Source: Amycolatopsis nivea | GTDB taxonomy: Bacteria > Actinomycetota > Actinomycetes > Mycobacteriales > Pseudonocardiaceae | Direction of reading: 5' to 3' | Assembly: GCF_004522235.1 (NCBI RefSeq) | Contig: NZ_SDLT01000007.1 | Span: 238,333 to 300,657, forward strand | DNA: 62,325 nt | Shown: positions 56,177-62,325 of the stretch, in pieces | Numbering within the stretch: the first letter of the stretch is position 1 | Layout of the letters: every line of letters begins with the position of its first letter | Program-made: the position numbers and the translations under genes | Notes under the pieces: model-generated | Database searches by the model: none | Told to the model about the DNA's origin: nothing | The model's input: the letters and a program-made list of their open reading frames with translations, nothing else

Positions 56177-58396
56177 TCAGGCGCTGGGGCGAAAAAGTAA
56201 CGCGGTCAATAAGTCGAGCGAATGCGCGAGTTTGGCTCCTAGCTCGCTGTGCGCCACCGAAGATAGCTGATACGGCCGCAACAACTCGACGATCTCCGCC
56301 TGCTTGTGACGTGGCGGCAAGAAGATCGGCATCGACCGGAGCAGATCAGAGTTGAAATACTGCACCGCAGTGCCGACGGCGTTGCGCCGTAGCCACTCTT
56401 GCGCGTCAGCTCCGTTCAAGTAGTAGACGAGGTAATGCGGATCGACGGCCGGACCCGGCCGGAACCCGACGCACCCCGGTCCAAGCAGCCAGCCGGCTTC
56501 GCTAGGCCGCACCAACCCGAACCGCCCAAGCGTGCCTGCCCGTGCGCTGACAATGTCTCGGTCCGCCAGCCGGTATCTGACATACCTTGCAACTAATGCT
56601 TCGGGAACGAGGTCGAGCTCGCCGTAGTTGACCTGGTGGTTCCGAATATTGCGAGGCAGGACTAACGGCGTACCCGGGCTCTCGCCTTGCCGCTTCACGC
56701 TGCCTGGGCCGGGAATAACCTCGCACACTTCACCGAGGCGCACCTGTTCCCCGGTCACCTCCGCCCGGCCCGAAGAGAGCACGGTAGCCGCAGTCGCCTC
56801 AAGACCGTCGTTCAGCCGACGTACCTGCTCAGTCAACTCGGCCAACTCACGGCGCGCTGTGGCAAAGGCAGCAGCCGGGCTGTCTTCCCTGCGCCCAGTC
56901 CTCCTGGAAACGTACCGTGCGGGCTGAACGTTGTAGTCGTCCTGCTCAAGCTCCGAATAGGGAACCGCGAGAGAGTAGCCTGGACTGCCGCGAAAATTGC
57001 CCTTCCGCGAAGTCGACCAGCGGCGGTGTTCAGCGACCACTCGATCGATCGCCGCCGTTGTCAACCGTCGCGCGGACCGGTCGACCTCCGTCTCGTCGCG
57101 GGCATCGATGAGCAGCACTTCATCGCTGAACACGCTGTGTCCGGGAGCCCGCAGAAGCCAAAGAGTCACCGGAATTGCGGTGAAACGGAAGAGCCGGGCA
57201 GGCAATGCGATGACGCATTCTACGATGCCGCCCTTGATCAAAGCACCTCGAATATGCGCCTCGTTCTTGCTTGACGCAGCTCCCGACGGCATGATCACCG
57301 CCGCCCGGCCACTTGGCGCGAGTTTCGCGGCGACATGTTGCAACCACGCGAAGTTCGCGTTCTTCTCTGGCGGCTCACCCCACTGCAAGACCTCCTTGTC
57401 CAACTCAGCCGACTTGAGGTTGAACGGCGGATTGGCCAGGATCCGGTCAAAGGTCAGCCCCGGGAAGCTGTCCTTCTCCACCGCGAGCCCGGGCTCGCCA
57501 AGTTCTGCCTCGACCCCATGCAGAGCCAAGTTCATCCAGGAAGTCGACCAGGACCACTGGTCGCCGGCCTTGCCGAACACCTCGATGGGAACATCTGCGA
57601 GAACGCCAGCTATTCGCTCTGCGGCGACAGTCAACAACTCGCCCGATCCACAAAAAGGGTCATATGCCGAGCGCACCGACTCGTCACCGAGCAGATCGAC
57701 CATGAGCCGCGCGACCTCGGGCGGCGTGAACTGCCCTCCGCTTCGGCCTGATTGCCGTCGGGTGAGCCCGAGAAGCGCTGAGCCCAACTGTCCTGCGTTA
57801 TCCTTCGCCGAAAACCGATTCACGAAGTCGACTACATCCCGAAGTGCCGGGTTCGATGATTCAAGCACACGCGTGAACAATAATCGGTCTGGCGCACCAG
57901 GGACCGGCACGGAGATGCGACGGAGCACCTCCTGCGCTTCCGGCCAGGTTCTGGTAGCGGTCACCGCGTTCCAGTCCGACGGCTGAGCGAAACGCAAGTA
58001 CACCAACCCGAGCAGGTAGTCGAGGGCCGCGGAACGGTCAAGCGAGTCGCGCATTGACTCAACCATCTCCCACAGCCGGTCAGCCAAGTCAGCTTCGGTT
58101 ACCGGCCTGGTACGCACCGTGCTCGCATCGGACAGTTTTTCGGGACCGAGGTTTCGAAGAAGACGATCACCATAGGTGTAGCCGTCCGGCTCGCTGTCTT
58201 TCCGTCGGTGAACCGGAATCCGACGCTCCTTCAACCACTCAGCGACCGCCGAGATCTCGAACAGTTCCTTTCCGTCGATTTTGTGCGGCGGAGGAAAGTC
58301 CGGCGAACGCGACCGCCAGTTGCTGAAAGCGCTCGCGTTGACCTCCGCTAGCTTCGCCAGATCCGCCGCGGACCGCATACTCTCCAGGAGGCTCAT
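56177..58396 (-). CDS. HTH + N6-adenine methylase + type I specificity half
   Basis: 739 residues in one chain. A helix-turn-helix (about 8-60, LAKLAEVNASAFSNWRSRSP) leads into an HsdM-like methylase: AYDPFCGSGELL (motif I, 244-255), catalytic NPPF (322-325). A coiled coil (about 508-545) joins a single HsdS-type target recognition domain (about 550-705, ending QYFNSDLLRSMPIFLPPRHKQAEIV). Because there is only one recognition half, a dimer would read a symmetric site. No HsdR is in the window. ATG 58396 overlaps the Abi stop (ATGA) with GGAGGAG upstream. The gene has more A/T-ending codons than its neighbours, suggesting acquisition. Confidence 0.9.
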   Translation of the reverse strand: MSLLESMRSAADLAKLAEVNASAFSNWRSRSPDFPPPHKIDGKELFEISAVAEWLKERRIPVHRRKDSEPDGYTYGDRLLRNLGPEKLSDASTVRTRPVTEADLADRLWEMVESMRDSLDRSAALDYLLGLVYLRFAQPSDWNAVTATRTWPEAQEVLRRISVPVPGAPDRLLFTRVLESSNPALRDVVDFVNRFSAKDNAGQLGSALLGLTRRQSGRSGGQFTPPEVARLMVDLLGDESVRSAYDPFCGSGELLTVAAERIAGVLADVPIEVFGKAGDQWSWSTSWMNLALHGVEAELGEPGLAVEKDSFPGLTFDRILANPPFNLKSAELDKEVLQWGEPPEKNANFAWLQHVAAKLAPSGRAAVIMPSGAASSKNEAHIRGALIKGGIVECVIALPARLFRFTAIPVTLWLLRAPGHSVFSDEVLLIDARDETEVDRSARRLTTAAIDRVVAEHRRWSTSRKGNFRGSPGYSLAVPYSELEQDDYNVQPARYVSRRTGRREDSPAAAFATARRELAELTEQVRRLNDGLEATAATVLSSGRAEVTGEQVRLGEVCEVIPGPGSVKRQGESPGTPLVLPRNIRNHQVNYGELDLVPEALVARYVRYRLADRDIVSARAGTLGRFGLVRPSEAGWLLGPGCVGFRPGPAVDPHYLVYYLNGADAQEWLRRNAVGTAVQYFNSDLLRSMPIFLPPRHKQAEIVELLRPYQLSSVAHSELGAKLAHSLDLLTALLFRPSA

Positions 58397-59064
58397 CGAC
58401 GTTCTCCTCCCAGTTCGGGTCGTCGGGCAAGGATTGTTTCGACCTGGTCGCGCCTTCGCAGATGCACCAACACCTCCGGGCACACGCAGCGGATCAGCCG
58501 GAGAATAGTCGCGTGGTCAGCCTCTAGGTGCCGATGATGGATGGGCTCGTAGTGCATGATCCGGTTCCGGAACCTGCGCACCTCGTCCAAGTCGCGGTAC
58601 AAGGCCGACCTCGGCTGCTTGCGGTGCGGAAAGGCGCGGTGCAGCCACGGCTCCCACAGTGACCGGTGGTACTCCTTGCCCACCAGCCACACCCAGAACC
58701 CGAAGGAAAGCTCGGCAACTAGATCGTCGGGCGTGACCGGTCGGCGCTGCCGGAGCTGCCGCCGAACCTTGTCGGCGGCCTTGCCGACCAACGCGTAGTG
58801 ATGGTCTTCCAGCGGGGCAACCTCCCACCAGTCCGATCGGCCGAACTTTTCCACCAGCTGCCGGTGCAAGGCGTTGCGCAATGCAAGTTCCAGGCAGTGC
58901 AACGCGGGGTAGAACGCAGCTGACACTTCCACGTTCCACCAGTAGAGTTCGATCGCTGTCGCGCAGTCCCCATCCGCCTCGCGCAAGTACGGCCGGAACC
59001 GCGTCGGCGACAAAGTCTCGTCGATCCACCGGTGCTGAACATCCATCTCTTCGTACCCCCTCAT
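58393..59064 (-). CDS. Abi-family protein with HEPN RNase motif
   Basis: 223 residues, Abi_2/AbiD-F-like. Mostly helical; the HEPN nuclease motif R-x4-H is at Arg166-His171 (RNRIMH) in EVRRFRNRIMHYEPIH, preceded by the family's LELALRNALHRQL (about 58-70). Such proteins cleave RNA in abortive infection. Translationally coupled to the methylase-specificity gene. ATG 59064 is chosen; ATG 59046 (MDVQHRW) is possible since GGGGG lies nine bases before it. Confidence 0.85.
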   Translation of the reverse strand: MRGYEEMDVQHRWIDETLSPTRFRPYLREADGDCATAIELYWWNVEVSAAFYPALHCLELALRNALHRQLVEKFGRSDWWEVAPLEDHHYALVGKAADKVRRQLRQRRPVTPDDLVAELSFGFWVWLVGKEYHRSLWEPWLHRAFPHRKQPRSALYRDLDEVRRFRNRIMHYEPIHHRHLEADHATILRLIRCVCPEVLVHLRRRDQVETILARRPELGGERR

Positions 59065-59415
59065 GGCAGCACGAAGATGTGCTACTGTGGTTTTTGTACG
59101 CCCCGGGTCGCCCCTGCTTAGCATGCCGCCCGGGGCATAGCTCTATTTACGGCCGCACTTCGTCGCTTGAGGCAGCCGGACTCCCTCGCGGTCTTCCCTA
59201 AGGCTAGCGGCCTGTCGCCGCTCGCGCAAGCATTCCAGATACACAGATTTTGTGAACTGCCGAGTGACGGCACGGTACACCAACCTGTGAACAAGCGGCC
59301 TTGCTACGAACGGGGGCCGAACGCAACCCGGCTGGGCCCCGCGCGTTCGCGCAGAACCCAGCCGGGTTACTGGCCCCAAGCCACATCAATCGGCCAGGGA
59401 AGTTCTTCAGTCGAT
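59065..59415. other. Control region of the Abi-methylase pair
   Basis: About 350 bp, no gene. AGCAC-GAAGAT-GTGCT (59068-59083) sits just before the Abi start and could be an operator for the methylase HTH. GCCCCGGG (59100-59107) and CCCGGGGC (59129-59136) form an 8-bp stem farther up. The rest contains a strong terminator (listed separately) and no insertion-sequence ends that I can see. Confidence 0.5.
59325..59368 (-). terminator. Terminator after the second DedA gene
   Basis: AACCCGGCTGGG (59325-59336) pairs perfectly with CCCAGCCGGGTT (59357-59368), 47 bp past the DedA stop on the minus strand. Confidence 0.78.
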
Positions 59416-60072
59416 TCAGGCGACCGCGTCGTTCTTCTCCTCCGACGACGCGGACGAGGCCGATCCCGCCGCGTGGCGGGCCATGCGCTTCTTCAGCACC
59501 AGCGTCACCACGATGCCGATCACCAGCGCCGCGCCGAGACCTGCCCACTGGAAGCCCTTCAGCCACTTGTCGGCGACCACGCCGAGGTAGTAGATGAGCG
59601 CCGTCGTCCCGCCCGCCCAGACGATGCCGCCCAGTGCGTTCGCGATCAGGAAGCGCGGGTAGTGCATGTTCAGCGACCCGGCGAGCGGGCCGGCCAGGAT
59701 GCGCAGCACCGCGACGAACCGGCCGAAGAACACGGCCCACATGCCGCGTTTGTGGAACATTTTTTCGGCGCTCGCGATGTGGTCGGGGCCGAAATGTTTC
59801 GGGAATTTCCGGCCGGCCCAGGCGAAGAGCCGTTTGCCGCCCTTCTTGCCGATCAGGTACCCGATGCTGTCGCCGATGATCGCGCCCGCCGACGCCAGCA
59901 CGCCGATCCACAGCGGGTTCAGCCCGCTGTGCGACGACGCCAGCAGCGCCGCGCTCACCAGCACGATCTCCCCCGGCAGCGGGATGCCCAGGCTTTCGAC
60001 CATCACCACCAAGCCCACCAACAGGTAGACCGACAGCGGAGGGATCGCCTCCAGCACGTGGTCGATGTTCAC
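59416..60072 (-). CDS. DedA-family membrane protein
   Basis: 218 residues of the DedA family with the classical signatures: VESLGIPLPGEIVLVSAALLA (about 26-46), GYLIGKKGGKRL, and FFGRFVAVLRILAGPLAGSLNM (about 113-134), where Arg and Pro/Ala match the F-x-R-x-x-P-x-x-R type motif in altered form. The C-terminus is Ser/Ala-rich and charged. GTG 60072 follows AAGGGGG by seven bases. Unlike the shorter DedA protein at 52040, this one is full length. Confidence 0.9.
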   Translation of the reverse strand: MNIDHVLEAIPPLSVYLLVGLVVMVESLGIPLPGEIVLVSAALLASSHSGLNPLWIGVLASAGAIIGDSIGYLIGKKGGKRLFAWAGRKFPKHFGPDHIASAEKMFHKRGMWAVFFGRFVAVLRILAGPLAGSLNMHYPRFLIANALGGIVWAGGTTALIYYLGVVADKWLKGFQWAGLGAALVIGIVVTLVLKKRMARHAAGSASSASSEEKNDAVA

Positions 60073-60181
60073 TGCCAACCCCCTTGTGATTCGTGCCTGG
60101 TCTCCGCAGAGTACCCAGCTGACGAGCGTTCTCGCGTCCGCCTGGAGTCGGGGGTGGGGTCCGTCTTCAGGCAGGGGTTTT

Positions 60182-61378
60182 TCAGGGTTTTTCCGACATA
60201 ACACGCAAAGCGCGCGATTCGAAGTACTCGCGTTCCGGCAGGCTCGAGGTGCGCTGGGCGGCCCGGAGGTAGCAGTCGCGGGCGCCTCGCGCGTCGCCGG
60301 ACCGTTCGAGGAGATCGGCGCGGACCACGTCGGCGCGGTAGTGGTCCAGGTGCTCGGACGCGTCCAGTTCGGCCAGCGCGACCACAGGGCCTTCGACGCG
60401 GGCGAGCGCTACCAGGCGGTTGAGGGTGACCATCGGGCCGGGCGCGAGCTGCCGCAGGAGGTCGTACAACATCAGGATCTGCGGCCAGTCGGTGTCGTCG
60501 GCGGTCGGGGCTTCGTCGTGCACGGCGGCGATCGCGGCTTGCAGTTGGTACGGGCCGACGGGGGTGTTCGCCAGCGCGTGTTCGATGAGTGCGCTGCCTT
60601 CGGCGATCGCGGACGCGTCCCAGAGCGAACGGTCTTGTTCGGCCAGCGGCACGGGCACGCCGTCCTGGCCGGTGCGGGCGGGACGGCGGGCGTCGGTGAG
60701 CAGCATGAGGGCGAGCAGACCGGCGACCTCGCCGTCAGCAGGCAGCAGCGCGTGCAGTTGCCGGGCGAGCCGGATGGCCTCGGCGGTCAGTTCGACGCGG
60801 TTCACCTCGCTGCCGGAGCTGGCGGTGTGGCCCTCGGTGAACACCAGATACAGCACTTGCAGTACCGCGGCGACGCGTTCCGGCAGTTCATCCCGGGGTG
60901 GGAGGGCGAAATCCGCACCGCGCAGCTTCTGTTTCGCGCGGCTGATCCGCTGACCGATCGTCGGCTCCGGAACCAGGTACGCGCGCGCAATCTCGGCGGT
61001 GGTCAGGCCGCCGACGGCACGCAATGTGAGCGCCACCTGCGACGGGCGGGTCAGCGCGGGATGGCAGCAGAGCAACAGCAAGGTGAGGGTGTCGTCTTGC
61101 TGCGGCACGAGTTCGAAGGACGGCGGTTCCAGCGCGGCCACCGTCTCCTCACGACGGATCCGCGCGGCTTCGTTGCGCCACATCTCGATCCGCCGCCGAG
61201 AAGCGGTCGTGATGAGCCAGGCCTTCGGATTGTCCGGGACCCCGTCCTTCGGCCACTGCACGGCGGCGGCGAGCAGGGCCTCCTGCACGGCGTCCTCGCA
61301 TTTGCCGAAATCGCCGTAGCGGCGCACGAGCGCGGTCAGGACCTGCGGGATGAGGTCGCGCAGGAGGCCGTCGATCAC
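60182..61378 (-). CDS. ECF42-type sigma factor with C-terminal extension
   Basis: 398 residues. Sigma region 2 is near the N-terminus (RYGDFGKCEDAVQEALLAAAVQWP, about 20-43; PKAWLITTASRRRIEMWR), region 4 near 125-160 (LTTAEIARAYLVPEPTIGQRISRAKQKL). A 230-residue helical DUF6596/TPR-like extension follows and replaces a normal anti-sigma control, as in ECF42 sigmas. The GTG overlaps the DGPF stop (GTGA), so the two are coupled. Confidence 0.92.
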   Translation of the reverse strand: MIDGLLRDLIPQVLTALVRRYGDFGKCEDAVQEALLAAAVQWPKDGVPDNPKAWLITTASRRRIEMWRNEAARIRREETVAALEPPSFELVPQQDDTLTLLLLCCHPALTRPSQVALTLRAVGGLTTAEIARAYLVPEPTIGQRISRAKQKLRGADFALPPRDELPERVAAVLQVLYLVFTEGHTASSGSEVNRVELTAEAIRLARQLHALLPADGEVAGLLALMLLTDARRPARTGQDGVPVPLAEQDRSLWDASAIAEGSALIEHALANTPVGPYQLQAAIAAVHDEAPTADDTDWPQILMLYDLLRQLAPGPMVTLNRLVALARVEGPVVALAELDASEHLDHYRADVVRADLLERSGDARGARDCYLRAAQRTSSLPEREYFESRALRVMSEKP

Positions 61379-61755
61379 AGCTCGAAGTCCACGTCGCCGG
61401 TCAGCCCCATCACGGGCCGCACCTCGATCGTCGCGAACGGCGCCTCCGGGATCCGCGCGGCGATCTCCAGCGCACGGGCCTCCGAATCGCATTCCAGCAG
61501 GTAGAACCCGGCGAGCTGTTCCTTGATCTCGGCGAACGGGCCGTCGGTGGTGCTCACGCCGTCGGTGCTCACGCGGACCTGCTTCGTCAGCTCCGGCGCG
61601 GCCAGCCGCTCGGACACGATCCGCTCGCCGGTGCCCGCCAGCTCCTCGTGGAACCGCTGGTAGGCCCGCAGGCCCTCGGCCTTCTGCTCGTCGCTCATCC
61701 CCGCCCAGGCCGCGCGCGACGCCGGGTTGCCGTAGATCAGGACCAGATACTTCAT
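61375..61755 (-). CDS. DGPF/YCII-related protein, ECF42 partner
   Basis: 126 residues of the YCII-related fold carrying the name-giving motif in STTDGPFAEIKEQLAGFYLLE (about 69-89). Genes of this family sit beside ECF42 sigma factors and are their regulatory targets. GGAGG lies seven bases before ATG 61755. Biochemical role not known. Confidence 0.9.
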   Translation of the reverse strand: MKYLVLIYGNPASRAAWAGMSDEQKAEGLRAYQRFHEELAGTGERIVSERLAAPELTKQVRVSTDGVSTTDGPFAEIKEQLAGFYLLECDSEARALEIAARIPEAPFATIEVRPVMGLTGDVDFEL

Positions 61756-61789
61756 CGGGAGCCTCCTCGAAAAGTTTTTCCACCCCAGA

Positions 61790-61819
61790 TGTCGAAGCCG
61801 GACCGGCGGCTTCGACGTC
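61790..61819. promoter_or_regulatory. Symmetrical ECF-type divergent promoter
   Basis: GTCGAAGCCG (61791-61800) and CGGCTTCGAC (61807-61816) are a perfect inverted repeat. On the plus strand TGTCGA is followed 17 bases later by CGAC; on the minus strand CGTCGA is followed by CGACA at the same spacing. This matches the ECF42 promoter type (-35 TGTCGA, -10 CGAC/CGTC) as I recall it, facing both the DGPF-sigma operon and the SnoaL gene. Confidence 0.6.
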
Positions 61820-61857
61820 CCGGACGAACACCTAGTCCGGGAAAAGGAGACCACAAA

Positions 61858-62280
61858 ATGTCCGAAAACGAGATCCGCGACCTGCTGGCCGAGCGCACCG
61901 CCGCGATGCACGCGAAGGACCCGAAGCGAGTCGTCGCGAGCTACACCGAGAAGGCGGTCAAATTCGACCTCGCCCCGCCGCTGCGCACGACCGGCGCGTC
62001 CGCGGAGCACGTCGCGCAGTGGATGAGCACCTTCGACGGGCCGATTTCCTACACGTACCACGACGAGGAGATCACGGTGTCCGGCGATCTAGCGATGGTG
62101 GCGGCGCTGACGAAGCTGACCGCGACGCCGCAGGGCCACAACGAATCGTTCACGCTCTGGTTCCGCACCACGTTCGCCTTGCGGCGCAACGGAAACGGCT
62201 GGCTGATCGCGCACGAGCACAACTCGACGCCGTTCCACATGGACGGTTCGTTCCGCGCTGCCGTCGACCTCCAGCCCTGA
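61858..62280 (+). CDS. SnoaL-like (NTF2-fold) protein
   Basis: 140 residues with the NTF2-like cone fold: LLAERTAAMHAKDPKRVVASYTEKAVKFDLAPP at the start and FRTTFALRRNGNGWLIAHEHNSTPF near the end. Proteins like this are often found with ECF42/DGPF genes. AAGGAG lies nine bases before the ATG. Likely under the same sigma factor. Ligand or substrate unknown. Confidence 0.85.
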   Translation: MSENEIRDLLAERTAAMHAKDPKRVVASYTEKAVKFDLAPPLRTTGASAEHVAQWMSTFDGPISYTYHDEEITVSGDLAMVAALTKLTATPQGHNESFTLWFRTTFALRRNGNGWLIAHEHNSTPFHMDGSFRAAVDLQP

Positions 62281-62313
62281 AAAGCCGTGAAGGACTCCTT
62301 GAGGGAATCTGAC
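62281..62313 (+). repeat. Left arm of the palindromic repeat seen at 17158
   Basis: AAAGCCGTGAAGG followed by ACTCCTTG and GGGAATCTG matches the left arm at 17154-17184 with two differences. The complementary right arm does not follow in the 12 bases left, so this is either a half-element or is cut by the window edge. Confidence 0.55.
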
Positions 62314-62325
62314 CTGGATCCACCG

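Noticed and set aside
59065..59415. Insertion-sequence ends flanking the Abi-methylase cassette
   Set aside because: No terminal inverted repeats or target duplication seen on either side, although the codon use suggests acquisition.

Overview
The window is from a high-GC actinomycete. Third codon positions are mostly G or C, GTG and TTG starts are frequent, and a WhiB iron-sulfur regulator, a mycoredoxin-like glutaredoxin, a TIGR03085 (mycothiol-type) protein and a MarP-type protease are present. Gene content and the style of the intergenic palindromes suggest a Pseudonocardiaceae member such as Amycolatopsis. That placement is an inference, not a database result.

1-26.3 kb is a housekeeping and stress block whose order follows, from memory, Rv3669-Rv3683 of Mycobacterium tuberculosis: holin-like membrane protein, epoxide-hydrolase-like protein, marP, CoA-type NUDIX, TlpA thioredoxin, nth, small membrane protein, crp, metallo-beta-lactamase-fold hydrolase, RidA, DUF4177-like protein, two ArsA/GET3-like ATPases, whiB4, a PonA2-type penicillin-binding protein and a metallophosphoesterase. 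It is preceded by a VIT1-type metal transporter, a peptide transporter and nhaA with a candidate structured leader. Between crp and the beta-lactamase-fold gene lies about 5 kb of extra material: a glycosyltransferase, an MFS exporter, a second sliding-clamp (DnaN-like) gene, a repeat-rich non-coding stretch with a G-quadruplex motif, and a glutaredoxin.

26.2-37.4 kb holds a tRNA-Pro(CGG), a frame-disrupted small membrane gene, a methyltransferase, an S9 peptidase, a TIGR03085 protein, glutamate decarboxylase, then Dps, Ohr and an FMN reductase, an HSL-type esterase, a secreted proline-rich protein, an MFS exporter and a lipoprotein. 37.4-42.2 kb holds rtcB, interrupted at its metal-binding CHH motif by a 342-residue intein with a LAGLIDADG endonuclease, then an M48 protease and a membrane protein.

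42.3-50 kb is amino-acid biosynthesis: asd and lysC overlap, lysC has a well-formed internal start for a 172-residue beta subunit, and leuA follows a leaderless leucine-containing leader peptide and an attenuator hairpin. A Fic protein with a large palindromic operator, a nitroreductase and a lipoprotein lie between them. 50-56.2 kb holds WYL, TetR and LysR regulators with palindromic sites, plus an SDR enzyme, a DedA protein, a serine hydrolase and an EamA transporter.

56.2-59.1 kb is the best candidate for an under-described system: a HEPN-motif Abi protein translationally coupled to one polypeptide combining an HTH, an N6-adenine methylase and a single type I specificity half, with no HsdR. 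The window ends with a second DedA protein, an ECF42-type sigma factor with its DGPF partner, and a SnoaL-like protein facing it across a symmetrical ECF-like promoter. Many starts follow a TANNNT box by 6-7 bases, suggesting leaderless mRNAs.
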